Shown here piece after piece: positions 37,246-48,031 of a stretch of DNA of 64,000 bases. This DNA is from Neoalteromonas arenosi (GTDB lineage Bacteria; Pseudomonadota; Gammaproteobacteria; Enterobacterales; Alteromonadaceae), in contig NZ_JAUCBP010000002.1 of NCBI RefSeq assembly GCF_030362855.1, positions 310,001 to 374,000 on the forward strand, read 5' to 3'. Made by a program: the position numbers and the translations under genes. The notes beneath the pieces are model-generated. The model worked only from the letters and a program-made list of their open reading frames with translations. It did no database searches and was not told the origin of the DNA. Each line of letters starts with the position of its first letter. Position 1 is the first letter of the stretch.

Positions 37246-38076
37246 ATGTTTGCTCGAATAAAGGAAGACATAGCCAGTGTTTTTCATCGCGATCCTGCTG
37301 CGCGGACAACTTTTGAAGTATTAAGCAACTATCCGGGGTTACACGCCATTTGGTTTCATCGCTTAAGTCATAAGCTCTGGCGTCGCAATTGGAAGTGGCT
37401 TGCGCGATCAGTCAGCACCTTTTCACGTTGGCTTACCGGTATAGAGATTCATCCAGGCGCGAAATTGGGACGCCGATTTTTTATCGATCATGGTATGGGC
37501 GTTGTGATTGGCGAAACTGCTGAAATCGGCGATGACGTGACCATTTATCACGGTGTTACGCTAGGTGGTACTACTTGGAAAGCGGGCAAGCGACATCCTA
37601 CACTGAAAGACAATGTGGTGATTGGAGCGGGCGCTAAAGTGCTCGGCCCAATTGTGCTGCACGAGGGCGCAAAAGTGGGTTCTAACTCGGTGGTTGTTAA
37701 AGATGTTCCGGCCGGCGCTACGGCGGTTGGTATTCCCGGACGGATTATCCAAGCACCACAAGCAAATGCTGAATCGCAAGCCGCGAATCAACAACGCCGC
37801 AGCCAAATAGCACAGAAATTTGGCTTTGACGCATATGCCGTCTCTGCGGATAACCCCGATCCAGTCGCGAACGCAATGGGGGTCATGTTGGAACACGTTC
37901 ACATCATGGACAAGAAAGTTGAAGAAATGTGCACGGCTATTCAAGCAATGGGGGGCAATGTATGTACTAAGTCATTGCACAGTTTAACGGTCGAGGACTT
38001 TGCTGATACGGGCTTGAAGCCGAAAGTAAAGGACAGTAAAGACTCACCAGACGATGCCTTTGACCCCAAAATATAA
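37246..38076 (+). CDS. cysE: Serine O-acetyltransferase
   Basis: A 276-residue acetyltransferase catalysing the first step of cysteine synthesis from serine. The left-handed beta-helix hexapeptide repeats are in [41 protein letters not shown] and the following turns. The C-terminal extension with MDKKVEEMC is long compared with the E. coli enzyme's tail but resembles other iscR-linked CysE. Its position before the isc operon fits supply of cysteine to IscS. Confidence 0.96.
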   Translation: MFARIKEDIASVFHRDPAARTTFEVLSNYPGLHAIWFHRLSHKLWRRNWKWLARSVSTFSRWLTGIEIHPGAKLGRRFFIDHGMGVVIGETAEIGDDVTIYHGVTLGGTTWKAGKRHPTLKDNVVIGAGAKVLGPIVLHEGAKVGSNSVVVKDVPAGATAVGIPGRIIQAPQANAESQAANQQRRSQIAQKFGFDAYAVSADNPDPVANAMGVMLEHVHIMDKKVEEMCTAIQAMGGNVCTKSLHSLTVEDFADTGLKPKVKDSKDSPDDAFDPKI

Positions 38077-38107
38077 GTCTCTATACCTGACTAAAACACT
38101 CGGATAA

Positions 38108-38139
38108 ATACTTGACTGTTTTAGTAGGTTATGTAACAA
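38108..38139 (+). promoter_or_regulatory. IscR type 1 operator overlapping the isc promoter
   Basis: The 25 bases 38108-38132 (ATACTTGACT, GTTTT, AGTAGGTTAT) agree with the known E. coli type 1 IscR site in 23 positions. TTGACT at 38112-38117 serves as -35, and TAACAA at 38134-38139 as -10 with a 16-base spacer, so IscR bound here would cover the promoter. This implies feedback repression of the isc operon by holo-IscR, as in E. coli. Confidence 0.8.
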
Positions 38140-38169
38140 TTCGCGGCAATTGAACGATGGGAAAGTCGC

Positions 38170-38658
38170 ATGAAATTGACATCAAAAGGTCGCTATGCGG
38201 TCACTGCAATGCTTGATGTAGCGTTACATTCAGCGAAGGGCCCGGTGCCATTAGCAGATATCTCTGAACGCCAGGAGATTTCATTGTCGTATTTAGAGCA
38301 GCTGTTTGCTCGACTGCGCAAAGGGCAGTTAGTTGACAGTGTTCGAGGACCGGGTGGCGGCTATTTGCTGGGGCGCGACGCGAATGAAATAGCAATTGGT
38401 GAAGTTATTCGCGCTGTTGACGAAACAGTCGATGCCACCCGTTGTCAGGGGCAGTCGGACTGTCAAGGTGGCGAGCAGTGTCTAACCCATAGCTTGTGGC
38501 ACGACCTCAGCGAACGCATCAGTTTATTTCTCGACGGCATTAGTCTCGGTGAACTAATGGCAAAACGCGAAGTAAAACGTATCGCGGACCGCCAAGACAA
38601 ATGCAAGAGCAAAGCATCTACATTAATTAACGAAATTGAAGTCAGCTTACAGCTGTAA
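38170..38658 (+). CDS. iscR: Fe-S cluster assembly transcriptional regulator IscR
   Basis: A 162-residue Rrf2-family regulator. N-terminal [20 protein letters not shown] begins the winged helix, and the [2Fe-2S] ligand Cys are spaced C-x5-C-x5-C ([13 protein letters not shown], residues about 92-104), followed by the His of LTHSLW as the fourth ligand. It senses Fe-S status and represses the isc operon when loaded. It is the first gene of the operon and has a type 1 operator at its promoter. Confidence 0.97.
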   Translation: MKLTSKGRYAVTAMLDVALHSAKGPVPLADISERQEISLSYLEQLFARLRKGQLVDSVRGPGGGYLLGRDANEIAIGEVIRAVDETVDATRCQGQSDCQGGEQCLTHSLWHDLSERISLFLDGISLGELMAKREVKRIADRQDKCKSKASTLINEIEVSLQL

Positions 38659-38672
38659 CTGGAGCAAATTAC

Positions 38673-39896
38673 ATGAGTCAGGTACAACTACCGATTTATT
38701 TAGACTATTCATCAACTACACCGGTAGATCCTAGAGTGGCCAAGAAGATGGCAGATTGCCTTACCAACGAAGGTAACTTCGGTAATCCAGCTTCTCGTTC
38801 GCACCGTTTCGGATGGGTTGCCGAGGAAGCCGTTGATGAGGCGCGTAATCACATTGCCGACTTGGTCAACGCAGACCCGCGTGAGATCGTTTTTACCAGT
38901 GGTGCAACTGAATCAAATAACCTTGCAATTAAAGGCGCAGCACATTTTTACTCCAAGCGTGGTAAGCACATTATTACCCTGAAAACTGAGCATAAAGCTG
39001 TGCTTGATACGTGTCGTCAACTTGAGCGTGAAGGCTTTGAGGTGACCTATTTAGAGCCTGAATCAAACGGTATCGTCGATTTGGACAAATTGCAGGCGGC
39101 AATGCGCGACGACACAGTGCTCGTTTCGATAATGCATGTTAATAACGAAATCGGTGTTATTCAGGATATCGCTGCAATTGGTGAAATCTGTCGTGCTCGC
39201 AAAATTTTATTTCATGTTGATGCTGCGCAAAGTACAGGTAAGGTGCCTATCGATTTGCAGACATTAAAAGTCGACTTAATGTCGTTCTCTGCCCACAAAA
39301 CCTATGGTCCGAAAGGTATCGGTGCTTTGTACGTGCGTCGTAAACCGCGGGTGCGTATTGAAGCTCAAATTCACGGTGGTGGTCACGAACGCGGCATGCG
39401 CTCTGGGACACTTGCAACCCATCAAATCGTCGGCATGGGTGAAGCGTTTAGACTTGCAAAAGAAGAGATGGCAACGGAAAACGAACGTTTATTAATGCTG
39501 CGCAACCGCTTATGGGACGGCATAAAAGACATTGAAGCGGTTACTATCAATGGCGATCTGGAACAGCGCGTAGCCGCTAACCTCAATGTGAGCTTCGCTT
39601 ACGTTGAAGGAGAATCATTAATCATGGCATTGAAAGATATGGCCGTTTCATCAGGTTCTGCTTGCACATCAGCGAGTCTTGAGCCTTCTTATGTTTTACG
39701 CGCATTGGGATTAACTGACGAATTAGCGCACAGCTCAATCCGATTCAGTTTGGGACGATTCACTACTGAAGCTGAAATCGATTATGTCATCGATGTTATA
39801 CGCAATGCGATAGATAAGTTGCGTGAAATGTCACCGCTGTGGGATATGTATAAAGAAGGTATCGACCTTGAAAGCGTTGAGTGGGTGCACCACTAA
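38673..39896 (+). CDS. iscS: Cysteine desulfurase IscS
   Basis: A 407-residue PLP enzyme that takes sulfur from cysteine and passes it to IscU and other acceptors. MHVNNEIG, the PLP Lys in [12 protein letters not shown] and the persulfide loop [14 protein letters not shown] with its active Cys are present. Length and order (iscR-iscS-iscU-iscA) are normal. Confidence 0.98.
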   Translation: MSQVQLPIYLDYSSTTPVDPRVAKKMADCLTNEGNFGNPASRSHRFGWVAEEAVDEARNHIADLVNADPREIVFTSGATESNNLAIKGAAHFYSKRGKHIITLKTEHKAVLDTCRQLEREGFEVTYLEPESNGIVDLDKLQAAMRDDTVLVSIMHVNNEIGVIQDIAAIGEICRARKILFHVDAAQSTGKVPIDLQTLKVDLMSFSAHKTYGPKGIGALYVRRKPRVRIEAQIHGGGHERGMRSGTLATHQIVGMGEAFRLAKEEMATENERLLMLRNRLWDGIKDIEAVTINGDLEQRVAANLNVSFAYVEGESLIMALKDMAVSSGSACTSASLEPSYVLRALGLTDELAHSSIRFSLGRFTTEAEIDYVIDVIRNAIDKLREMSPLWDMYKEGIDLESVEWVHH

Positions 39897-39943
39897 TACG
39901 CAAGAGTTTGGTACAGCAGAGCAATTTTTAAGAGGCAAAAGTT

Positions 39944-40327
39944 ATGGCGTATAGCGATAAAGTAATCGACCATTATGAAAACCCACGTAACGTGGGCGCG
40001 TTTGACAAGAATGACCCAAGTGTAGCGACCGGAATGGTTGGTGCTCCAGCGTGTGGTGATGTAATGAAGCTGCAACTAAAAGTTGGCGAAAACGGGATTA
40101 TTGAAGATGCCAAATTTAAGACCTACGGTTGTGGTTCTGCGATTGCATCTAGCAGTTTGGTAACCGAATGGGTGAAAGGTAAATCAATTGACGAAGCAAC
40201 GTCGATTAAAAATACCGATATTGCTGAAGAGTTAGCACTTCCACCAGTGAAAATTCACTGTTCTATTTTGGCTGAAGATGCAATCAAAGCTGCGGTCGAA
40301 GACTATAAAAGTAAACATAAATCATAA
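39944..40327 (+). CDS. iscU: Fe-S cluster scaffold IscU
   Basis: A 127-residue scaffold on which new [2Fe-2S] clusters form. Three ligand Cys are visible in [20 protein letters not shown] and [11 protein letters not shown]; the LPPVKIHC segment is the HscA recognition site. The Asp in CGD is the residue that tunes cluster stability. The length is normal for IscU of this group. Confidence 0.98.
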   Translation: MAYSDKVIDHYENPRNVGAFDKNDPSVATGMVGAPACGDVMKLQLKVGENGIIEDAKFKTYGCGSAIASSSLVTEWVKGKSIDEATSIKNTDIAEELALPPVKIHCSILAEDAIKAAVEDYKSKHKS

Positions 40328-40332
40328 GTGTA

Positions 40333-40677
40333 ATGAGCGAAGTTCAAGAGTATTCTGGTGTTACCGTAACCGACGCCGCGGCGTTGCGAGCCAAAACATT
40401 TTTACAAAATCGCGGTAGTGGAATTGGCTTGCGCCTTGGCGTTAAGACGACCGGCTGTTCGGGGTTGGCGTATGTGCTTGAGTTCGTAGACGAGCTCAAT
40501 GCCGACGATGAAGTGTTTGAAAGCAACGGTGTGAAAATTATCATCGATGGTAAGAGCTTAGTTTATCTTGATGGCACTGAATTGGATTTTGCCAAAGAAG
40601 GTTTAAACGAAGGATTTCAGTTTAACAACCCCAACGCCAATGGTGAATGTGGTTGTGGTGAAAGCTTTAACGTTTAA
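40333..40677 (+). CDS. iscA: A-type Fe-S carrier IscA
   Basis: A 114-residue A-type carrier that takes iron or assembled clusters to apoproteins. The three ligand Cys lie in TTGCSGLAY and GECGCGESF. The N-terminus ([17 protein letters not shown]) is a few residues longer than E. coli IscA, with ATG at 40333 six bases after the iscU stop. Domain and operon position support the name; SufA and ErpA are related. Confidence 0.95.
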   Translation: MSEVQEYSGVTVTDAAALRAKTFLQNRGSGIGLRLGVKTTGCSGLAYVLEFVDELNADDEVFESNGVKIIIDGKSLVYLDGTELDFAKEGLNEGFQFNNPNANGECGCGESFNV

Positions 40678-40685
40678 CCAGACTT

Positions 40686-41210
40686 ATGACCAACTATTTC
40701 GAATTATTTGGGCTGCCAGTTACCTACGAATTGGATTTGGCAGCTTTATCGCAAACCTACCAAGAATTACAGCGCCTGACTCATCCGGATCGATTTGCTG
40801 ATCAAGGACAACAGCAGCAGCGTATAGCTCTGCAGAAAAACTCTCTCGTCAGCGATGGGTACAGCGTTCTAAAATCACCTGCACGGCGGGCAGAACACCT
40901 GCTGAGTTTGCGTGGCATTGAATTAGCTGGCGAAACCCAAACCATGCAAGATATGGACTTTTTGATGCAGCAGATGGAATGGCGTGAGATGCTCGCTGAT
41001 GTCACTGCCGATAGCGGGGAAGAGGTCATCGAAGAGTTACACGAGATCATTGAGGCACAACACAAGCAACTTTATCAAGCGCTCCAGCGCGAATTGGAGC
41101 AGCAGTCTGCGCAGAGTGACCAAGCCGCGGCAGATTTACTCCGCAAGATTAAGTTTATCGACAAGTTGCATGCAGAAGTGATGGAAAAAGAAGAGCAATT
41201 CTTTTCTTAA
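40686..41210 (+). CDS. hscB: J-domain co-chaperone HscB
   Basis: A 174-residue co-chaperone for HscA. The J domain covers the first 70 residues, with the HPD motif at 33-35 (LTHPDRF), and the C-terminal three-helix domain (QQMEWREML) binds IscU. It stimulates HscA ATPase and delivers IscU. Located eight bases after iscA. Confidence 0.96.
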   Translation: MTNYFELFGLPVTYELDLAALSQTYQELQRLTHPDRFADQGQQQQRIALQKNSLVSDGYSVLKSPARRAEHLLSLRGIELAGETQTMQDMDFLMQQMEWREMLADVTADSGEEVIEELHEIIEAQHKQLYQALQRELEQQSAQSDQAAADLLRKIKFIDKLHAEVMEKEEQFFS

Positions 41211-41236
41211 CGACAAAACGAGATAGAAACGACTAT

Positions 41237-43096
41237 ATGGCATTACTCCAGATTGCGGAACCCGGTCAAAGCGCTGCGCCCCATCAGCGTAAGTTAGCGA
41301 TAGGAATTGACCTTGGCACGACACATTCATTAGTTGCTACTGTTCGCAGTGGGCAAGCAGAAACACTTGCAGATGAGCAAGAACGTCACTTGTTACCCTC
41401 TGCTGTGCAGTACAGTCAGGACAATACCATTGTTGGCTATAAGGCCTATGAAAACGCAGCACATGATCCGAAAAACACGATCATTTCAGTCAAGCGCTTT
41501 ATCGGTCGGAGCGTTGAAGATGTGTTGCACACCTGGCCAAATTTACCTTATGAATTTGCTTCTGAGTGCGCACAGAATGTGCAAATAAAAACGCAACAAG
41601 GGATCAAAAATCCCATTCATGTGTCAGCTGACATCTTAGCGTCATTACGCGGTCGAGCAGAAAAAACCCTTGGCGATGAAGTCACCAAGGCAGTAATTAC
41701 TGTCCCTGCTTATTTTGATGATGCCCAACGTCAGGGGACAAAGGATGCTGCAGCAGTTGCGGGTCTTGATGTTATGCGCTTGCTCAATGAACCGACAGCA
41801 GCGGCGTTGGCGTACGGTCTAGATAGCGGTCAAGAAGGCATTGTTGCGGTTTATGATTTGGGTGGCGGAACCTTTGATATATCTGTATTGCGTCTGAGTC
41901 GCGGTGTATTTGAAGTACTCAGTACTGGCGGCGATTCGGCACTAGGCGGTGATGATTTTGACCATGCATTGGCAGATGCTGTTGCGACGCAATTAGGCTT
42001 AAGCGAAAGTGACAAAAAACGTCACTATCGAGCGTTGGTATCCGCTGCAAAGCGAGCGAAGGAAGCTCTGAGTGAACATGATACTGCAGTGCTTGAAATA
42101 GACAGTGACGAGTTCGCGGCGGTCGAAATCAGCCGCGAGCAGCTACAAGCATTGATTCAGCCTTTGATTCAAAAAACTATTCGCGCTTGTCGACGCGCGT
42201 TAAAAGACGCGGATGTCAGTAAAGACGAGGTTGTAGAGGTTGTCTTAGTCGGTGGTTCGACACGCGTCCCTGCAGTGCGAGAAGCTGTGGAGACGTTTTT
42301 TGCTAAACCGCCGCTGACATCGATTGACCCGGATAAAGTCGTGGCAATTGGTGCCGCTTTGCAAGCGGATATTCTAGTCGGTAACAAACCCGATACGGAC
42401 ATGCTGCTGCTCGACGTACTACCACTATCTTTGGGTATTGAGACCATGGGTGGCTTAGCCGAGAAAATTATTGCGCGCAACACGACCATACCTGTTGCGA
42501 AGGCACAAGAATTTACTACCTTTAAAGACGGCCAAACGGCGATGATGATTCACGTGGTTCAAGGCGAGCGTGAACTGGTTGATGACTGTCGTTCACTGGC
42601 ACGCTTTACCCTGACAGGGATCCCTCCGATGGCAGCCGGTGCGGCACATATTCGGGTAACGTTTCAAGTTGACGCCGATGGCTTGTTAAGCGTTACTGCG
42701 ATGGAGAAGTCTTCTGGAGTAAGTGCAGATATCCAAGTGAAACCATCCTATGGCCTAGAAGAGCGTGAAATCGCAGGCATGTTGAAAGACTCCATGTCGA
42801 ATGCCAAACAAGACATGCAGGCGCGTATGCTCAAGGAGCAGCAAGTGGAAGCTGCTCGGGTACTTGAGGCGTTGAATGCTGCCTTGTCTGTGGATGCAGA
42901 CTTATTAAGTGCCGAAGAGTTAGCTAATCTTCAACAGCAAATGCAAGTACTTGAAAACGTCGCAGCAAATGCCGATATAGATGCGATTAAGGTGGCTATC
43001 GAAAACGTCGACAAAGCCAGTCAAACTTTTGCCGAGCGCCGTATGGATAAGTCGATTAATATTGCCTTGGCAGGCCAATCCGTTGAACAAATTTAA
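41237..43096 (+). CDS. hscA: Fe-S protein chaperone HscA (Hsp70 family)
   Basis: A 619-residue Hsp70 dedicated to IscU. The N-terminal ATPase has [27 protein letters not shown] and [12 protein letters not shown]; the substrate domain contains [15 protein letters not shown]. The length matches HscA rather than the longer DnaK and the acidic DnaK tail is absent. It helps transfer clusters from IscU to target proteins. Confidence 0.97.
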   Translation: MALLQIAEPGQSAAPHQRKLAIGIDLGTTHSLVATVRSGQAETLADEQERHLLPSAVQYSQDNTIVGYKAYENAAHDPKNTIISVKRFIGRSVEDVLHTWPNLPYEFASECAQNVQIKTQQGIKNPIHVSADILASLRGRAEKTLGDEVTKAVITVPAYFDDAQRQGTKDAAAVAGLDVMRLLNEPTAAALAYGLDSGQEGIVAVYDLGGGTFDISVLRLSRGVFEVLSTGGDSALGGDDFDHALADAVATQLGLSESDKKRHYRALVSAAKRAKEALSEHDTAVLEIDSDEFAAVEISREQLQALIQPLIQKTIRACRRALKDADVSKDEVVEVVLVGGSTRVPAVREAVETFFAKPPLTSIDPDKVVAIGAALQADILVGNKPDTDMLLLDVLPLSLGIETMGGLAEKIIARNTTIPVAKAQEFTTFKDGQTAMMIHVVQGERELVDDCRSLARFTLTGIPPMAAGAAHIRVTFQVDADGLLSVTAMEKSSGVSADIQVKPSYGLEEREIAGMLKDSMSNAKQDMQARMLKEQQVEAARVLEALNAALSVDADLLSAEELANLQQQMQVLENVAANADIDAIKVAIENVDKASQTFAERRMDKSINIALAGQSVEQI

Positions 43097-43110
43097 TTAA
43101 GGTTAGAATA

Positions 43111-43449
43111 ATGCCTCAAGTGATTTTTTTGCCACACCCTGAACTTTGCCCAGATGGCGCAGTGCTAGAAGGCGATACTGGAACCTCAGTGCTGGACGTT
43201 GCACTTTCAAACGGAATTGGTATTGAGCATGCGTGTGAAAAATCCTGTGCCTGTACCACCTGTCACGTGATTGTTCGCGAGGGTTTTGACTCGCTGGATG
43301 AGAGCGATGAACTAGAAGATGACCTACTTGACAAAGCGTGGGGATTAGAGCCTGAATCAAGATTGGGATGTCAGGCTATAATCAAGGACGAAGACTTGGT
43401 AGTAGAGATACCCAAATACACAATCAACCACGCTAGCGAAGATCATTAA
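43111..43449 (+). CDS. fdx: [2Fe-2S] ferredoxin, isc type
   Basis: A 112-residue adrenodoxin-like ferredoxin. The cluster ligands are in CEKSCACTTCHV and RLGCQA (four Cys), with the DESDELEDDLLDKAWGLEPES acidic region that binds partners. It provides electrons for cluster assembly. It starts with 14 bases after hscA. The small gene iscX, usually next, is absent here. Confidence 0.96.
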   Translation: MPQVIFLPHPELCPDGAVLEGDTGTSVLDVALSNGIGIEHACEKSCACTTCHVIVREGFDSLDESDELEDDLLDKAWGLEPESRLGCQAIIKDEDLVVEIPKYTINHASEDH

Positions 43450-43468
43450 TCGCGCTAAGGAGACTGCG

Positions 43469-44026
43469 ATGTATAAGCTGTTAACCTCATTCTTATTGGT
43501 ATCACTTCTTAGTGGCTGTGCATCGATGGGGCAAGGTAGCGTTGCTGAAAAGCGTACGGCTATTTTGGATATGCGCAATACAACACTGCAGAAATTGTAT
43601 GCAGAAAAGCCTGATACTCGAGCTCAAATTAATAGTGCTGAAGGCTACGCAGTCTTTTCAAATGCCAATGTGAATCTTATTTTTATGGCGGCAGGCACCG
43701 GCTATGGCGTGGTAGAAAATCGCGCAACGGGTAAGCGTACTTTTATGAACATGGCTGAAGGCGGTGTTGGTTTCGGGTTAGGTGTTAAGGACTATCGCAT
43801 TATCATGGTGTTCCATACCCAAGAAGCCATTAATCAGTTTGTCGAGTCGGGCTGGACTTTTGGTGGTAACGCTGATGCAGCCGCAAAGGCTGGCGAAAAA
43901 GGCGGTTCAGTGGAAGCTGAAGCCTACTATGGCGATGTGAGTGTTTATACCCTGACCGAAAGCGGTCTGGCGCTGCAAGCGACGGTGAAAGGCACCAAGT
44001 TCTGGCAAGATGACCAACTGAATTAA
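43469..44026 (+). CDS. YSC84-related lipoprotein
   Basis: A 185-residue lipoprotein with lipobox LLSGC (Cys17) and a mature domain of the YSC84/SH3YL1 lipid-binding type: GYAVFSNANVNLIFMAAGTGYGVV and FGLGVKDYRIIMVFHTQEA show the alternating Gly-rich beta pattern. ATG follows AAGGAGACTGCG, 19 bases after fdx. It sits where iscX is in E. coli and may be cotranscribed with the isc genes. The domain binds phosphoinositides in eukaryotes; no bacterial function is established. Confidence 0.82.
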   Translation: MYKLLTSFLLVSLLSGCASMGQGSVAEKRTAILDMRNTTLQKLYAEKPDTRAQINSAEGYAVFSNANVNLIFMAAGTGYGVVENRATGKRTFMNMAEGGVGFGLGVKDYRIIMVFHTQEAINQFVESGWTFGGNADAAAKAGEKGGSVEAEAYYGDVSVYTLTESGLALQATVKGTKFWQDDQLN

Positions 44027-44110
44027 TCTGAGTTCAGCACTAGGTTTTTGCCCCAGAATTGCATATAATCCGCGCCGAAATTTTTATTAACCAGTTTACG
44101 GAGATAGAGC

Positions 44111-44542
44111 ATGGCTCTCGAGCGTACTTTTTCAATCATTAAGCCTGATGCAGTTGCTAAAAATGTTATCGGTGCTATTTACAACCGTTTCGAAACAGCA
44201 GGTTTGCGTATTGTTGCCTCTAAAATGGTACACATGAGCAAAGAGCAAGCGGAAGGTTTTTACGCTGAGCACAAAGAGCGTCCTTTCTTCACTGCATTGG
44301 TAAACTTCATGACTTCTGGCCCAGTTATGGTGCAAGTACTTGAAGGCGAAAACGCTGTTGTTCGCAACCGTGAAATCATGGGCGCAACTAATCCTGCAGA
44401 AGCGACTGCTGGTACTTTACGTGCTGACTACGCTGAGTCAATTGACGAAAATGCCGTTCACGGCTCTGATGCACCAGAGTCAGCCGCTCGCGAAATTGCT
44501 TACTTCTTCTCAGAAGAAGAGATTTGCCCACGCACTCGCTAA
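44111..44542 (+). CDS. ndk: Nucleoside diphosphate kinase
   Basis: A 143-residue NDK with all key features: [14 protein letters not shown] at the start, [11 protein letters not shown], the [10 protein letters not shown] loop and the phospho-His in [12 protein letters not shown]. It equalises nucleoside triphosphate pools with ATP. The promoter side has a TATAAT-like box near 44065; an intrinsic terminator follows the gene. Confidence 0.98.
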   Translation: MALERTFSIIKPDAVAKNVIGAIYNRFETAGLRIVASKMVHMSKEQAEGFYAEHKERPFFTALVNFMTSGPVMVQVLEGENAVVRNREIMGATNPAEATAGTLRADYAESIDENAVHGSDAPESAAREIAYFFSEEEICPRTR

Positions 44543-44560
44543 GCGCGTAACGGAATCGAT

Positions 44561-44585
44561 AAAGGGAGCTTATCGCTCCCTTTTT
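44561..44585 (+). terminator. Intrinsic terminator after ndk
   Basis: AAAGGGAGC pairs with GCTCCCTTT around a five-base loop and continues into TTTTT. It isolates ndk from rlmN. Confidence 0.92.
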
Positions 44586-44608
44586 GCGTATTCTAGGAGA
44601 CGATTAAT

Positions 44609-45787
44609 ATGTCAAATAGCCAATCACCACAACAGCAAACCGCCGGCGTAAACACGGTTGAGAGTGACGTGAAGAAAGTCAATTTACTCAACTTTAATCG
44701 GCAGGGGTTACGTGACTTTTTTGCCTCAATCGGTGAAAAGCCATTTCGCGCTGACCAATTGATGAAGTGGATTTATCAACATGGTGAAGATGATTTTGAC
44801 AATATGACCAATCTCAACAAGTCTCTGCGTGCCAAGTTAAAGGCGCAGTGCGAAATTACAGCACCTGAGATTGCATACCAGCAGAATGCCACCGATGGGA
44901 CGATCAAGTTCGCGTTAAAACTAGCCGGTGGTCAAGAAGTCGAGACCGTTTGGATCCCTGAAACTGACCGTGCCACGTTGTGTGTTTCTTCGCAAGTGGG
45001 CTGTGCACTGGAATGCACATTTTGTTCGACGGCTCAACAGGGGTTTAATCGCAACTTGTCAGTCGCTGAGATCATTGGCCAAGTATGGCGGGTGGCGACT
45101 ACATTGGGTCTATCAAACGACTCAAGCCAACGACCGGTCACTAACGTCGTGATGATGGGCATGGGGGAGCCATTGCTCAACTTGAAAAACGTTGTGCCAG
45201 CGATGGATATCATGCTCGATGATTTTGGCTTCGGCTTGTCTAAACGGCGCGTGACATTGAGTACTTCAGGTGTTGTCCCAGCACTTGATATGTTGGCCGA
45301 TCAAATCGACGTTGCCTTAGCAATTTCACTGCATGCCCCGAATGACGAATTGCGTGATGAAATTGTACCGATTAATAAAAAGTACAATATCGAAACCTTC
45401 CTTGCAGGTGTGCGTCGTTACTTAGATAAAAGTAAAGCAAATCAGGGCAGAGTCACCGTTGAGTACGTTATGCTCAATCAAATCAATGACAGTACTGATC
45501 AGGCACATGAATTGGCTAAGGTATTGAAAGATACACCGAGTAAAATCAATTTGATCCCTTTTAATCCTTATCCAGGATCACCTTATACTTGTTCGAGCAA
45601 CTCGCGTATCGACCGTTTTGCGAAAGTTCTCATGAGTTACGGCTTTACTGTTATGGTGAGAAAAACGCGCGGTGATGACATCGATGCGGCGTGTGGTCAA
45701 TTGGTGGGTGACGTCGTTGATCGCACCAAGCGGTTGATGAAGAAACAAGCAAAAGGTCAACCAATTTCGGTTAAAATGGCCCAGTAG
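44609..45787 (+). CDS. rlmN: Dual-specificity RNA methyltransferase RlmN
   Basis: A 392-residue radical SAM enzyme methylating C2 of A2503 in 23S rRNA and A37 in some tRNAs. The Fe-S binding CxxxCxxC is CALECTFC, and the C-terminal methyl-carrier Cys lies in [22 protein letters not shown] is the typical SAM motif. The unusual N-terminal extension of about 24 polar residues ([19 protein letters not shown]) lacks structure. ATG follows AGGAGACGATTAAT. Confidence 0.97.
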   Translation: MSNSQSPQQQTAGVNTVESDVKKVNLLNFNRQGLRDFFASIGEKPFRADQLMKWIYQHGEDDFDNMTNLNKSLRAKLKAQCEITAPEIAYQQNATDGTIKFALKLAGGQEVETVWIPETDRATLCVSSQVGCALECTFCSTAQQGFNRNLSVAEIIGQVWRVATTLGLSNDSSQRPVTNVVMMGMGEPLLNLKNVVPAMDIMLDDFGFGLSKRRVTLSTSGVVPALDMLADQIDVALAISLHAPNDELRDEIVPINKKYNIETFLAGVRRYLDKSKANQGRVTVEYVMLNQINDSTDQAHELAKVLKDTPSKINLIPFNPYPGSPYTCSSNSRIDRFAKVLMSYGFTVMVRKTRGDDIDAACGQLVGDVVDRTKRLMKKQAKGQPISVKMAQ

Positions 45788-45873
45788 ACAAGAAAACACG
45801 TATAAACCATTGTTATTAGTGGGTAGTCTGATAAATTTGCCTACAATACCTTTGTGATATTACGAGCCAGTAC

Positions 45874-47079
45874 ATGTTTTTACGCAGCGCTATCATTGTT
45901 TCGATGATTCTATTATCTGGTTGCGTGAGCGAGCCTTTACCCGAAGGGTTCGAGCGCAGTAACGATTTTGATCAAGTGGAAGCCGCCAAAACGCGCATTT
46001 CGCTGGGCTTAACCTACCTTAAAAATGGCAATTACACGCAAGCCAAAATCAATTTAGACAAAGCGTTAGAGTTTGCACCTAGATTGGCAGATGCACATTA
46101 CAGTATGGCTTATTATTACCAGCTAGTAGACGAAGTTGTGCGCGCCGAAGAGTCTTATAAAAACGCGCTCAAATTAGATTCGCGCAACCCTGATATTGCC
46201 AACAGTTATGGCGCGTTCCTGTGTCAGCAAAGTCGCTACGAAGAGGCGAAAGAGTTTTTTATGCGCGCGGTTAATAGCCAGAGCTATGCCAATTCGGCTG
46301 AAACCTATGAGAATATGGCGTTGTGCAGCCTGAGTCAGAATCGCTCACTTGATGCAATAAACTATTTGAACACCGCATTAAATCATCAACCCACACGCGC
46401 AAAGAGTCTGTTTTTGTTGGCCGAGTTGCAAGCTCAAGCGGGTCAGTACAACGAAGCTAAACAAACCCTGGCTCGATACCAGCGAGTCGCACGGGTCAGT
46501 GCCGATACCTTGTGGTTATCAGTACAAATCGAACGCGGCTTGGGCGAGTATGAAATGGCTGAAGGCTATGGGGAAATGCTTATGCGAATGTACCCAGGTC
46601 ATCGTTTGACCAAGCGTTATATTACTTCAATTGAAGAGCAAGCCGAGCAAACTGTGCGTGTTACTCGTAAGCCTGCGCCGATAGAGGATACTCCCCTCCC
46701 TGCACAAGACGCTGAAGAAGTTGTCGAGCCCGAGCCTGTCGTTACGCCACCAGAGACTACACAAGTTGAACCTGAGCCTGAGCCAGAGGTCGAAACGAGA
46801 GTTACGCCAAACGATGATGTTACTGAGACTCCAGAGGTTGTAATTCCAGTCACTCCAGAGGTTTCTTCAGCTACGGGTACGCCGGTAATGGACGGCGATA
46901 GAGTGATTAAGCATCAGGTGGCGAAACGTGAAAACCTGTATCGTATTTCGTTACGGTATAATGTTAAAATTCAAAGCCTGATCGAGTGGAATAATTTGCC
47001 CGAAAGCGGTGCAATAGATTATGGCATGCTACTTTGGGTAGTTGACCCGGCGACAATCGAGAGCGAACAAGAGCAATAA
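45874..47079 (+). CDS. pilW: PilF/PilW-like TPR lipoprotein with C-terminal LysM
   Basis: A 401-residue lipoprotein (lipobox ILLSGC, Cys17). Residues about 40-240 hold five or six tetratricopeptide repeats (AAKTRISLGLTYLKNGNYTQA; DAHYSMAYYYQLVDEV) as in PilF/PilW, the pilotin that places the PilQ secretin in the outer membrane. Unlike the about 250-residue enzyme-free Pseudomonas PilF, it continues through a Pro/Glu/Val-rich linker (about 265-345) to a LysM domain at about 350-398 (HQVAKRENLYRISLRYN, NNLPESG). The LysM would bind peptidoglycan. The place before rodZ-ispG-hisS is the classical pilF site. Confidence 0.88.
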   Translation: MFLRSAIIVSMILLSGCVSEPLPEGFERSNDFDQVEAAKTRISLGLTYLKNGNYTQAKINLDKALEFAPRLADAHYSMAYYYQLVDEVVRAEESYKNALKLDSRNPDIANSYGAFLCQQSRYEEAKEFFMRAVNSQSYANSAETYENMALCSLSQNRSLDAINYLNTALNHQPTRAKSLFLLAELQAQAGQYNEAKQTLARYQRVARVSADTLWLSVQIERGLGEYEMAEGYGEMLMRMYPGHRLTKRYITSIEEQAEQTVRVTRKPAPIEDTPLPAQDAEEVVEPEPVVTPPETTQVEPEPEPEVETRVTPNDDVTETPEVVIPVTPEVSSATGTPVMDGDRVIKHQVAKRENLYRISLRYNVKIQSLIEWNNLPESGAIDYGMLLWVVDPATIESEQEQ

Positions 47080-47085
47080 TACGCA

Positions 47086-48024
47086 ATGACGGAATCACAA
47101 GTAGAAGCCGAAGTAACGGAAAACGCGACACCGACAGTTGGAGCGCAACTCAAAGCTGGACGCGAAGCCATAGGGCTTTCCCAACAAGCGTTGGCCGATA
47201 AGCTATTTCTTAAACTCACTATCATTCAACAGTTAGAAGACGATAACGTTGATAGCGCTACGTCTTCAACTTTTGTTAAAGGTTACATTCGCTTGTATGC
47301 CAAGAATGTTGACTTGGAACCAGAACCTTTGGTCGATTTGTTTAACGCCAGTATAGGGGTGCAAAAGGCGCCACAAAAGTTACAAAGCTTTTCACGCCGA
47401 ACCACCCATGAGGCGCGTGATAACCGTTGGATGATGGTCACCTATTTCATTTTGGCTGTAGTGATCGCTTTATTTGTTTTGTGGTGGTATCAGCAACCAC
47501 AAACAACGGTGTCAGAAGTCACAGCGACTTTGCCTGACGTAGAAAACATACAAACAGAGCGCACTGAACTGCCAAATTTACAAAGTGATGATGCTTATTC
47601 AGCCAATGCAGTGGGTGTTCCGCTTGACGAAGCTACCGACTCCGTCACTGAACAACCTGAGTTATCAGAACCGGGTGACATTGACGCAGACGTTTCGTCT
47701 GAACTCGGGGGGGAAGATACACAAGCGCTTGTTGATAATGACGCGCCGGCGATAGAAAATTTGAATCAAACAGAAACGCCAGCAACTGTCGACCTTGTGT
47801 TTAATTTCAGTGGCGACTGTTGGGTCAATATAACCGATGCTACAGGTGAAGCAATTGCCTATGGGACTAAAGTCGCGGGACGGATTATGCCCATCACGGG
47901 CTTACCACCATTTGAGGTCACACTCGGGGCTCCGCAAAATGTGGCGATAACATTCGCTGGCGAACCGGTTGATCTAAGCGATATTCCTGAAGGGCGAAGC
48001 GCCCGATTCACATTACCCAGGTAG
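47086..48024 (+). CDS. rodZ: Cell-shape protein RodZ
   Basis: A 312-residue RodZ. An HTH of the XRE/HTH_25 type occupies about residues 20-85 ([20 protein letters not shown]), followed by a membrane span at about 120-138 ([19 protein letters not shown]), an acidic, low-complexity periplasmic linker and a DUF4115 beta domain at the C-terminus ([14 protein letters not shown]). It couples MreB to the elongasome. The start is six bases after pilW. Standard position before ispG. Confidence 0.95.
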   Translation: MTESQVEAEVTENATPTVGAQLKAGREAIGLSQQALADKLFLKLTIIQQLEDDNVDSATSSTFVKGYIRLYAKNVDLEPEPLVDLFNASIGVQKAPQKLQSFSRRTTHEARDNRWMMVTYFILAVVIALFVLWWYQQPQTTVSEVTATLPDVENIQTERTELPNLQSDDAYSANAVGVPLDEATDSVTEQPELSEPGDIDADVSSELGGEDTQALVDNDAPAIENLNQTETPATVDLVFNFSGDCWVNITDATGEAIAYGTKVAGRIMPITGLPPFEVTLGAPQNVAITFAGEPVDLSDIPEGRSARFTLPR

Positions 48025-48031
48025 GATTTTC

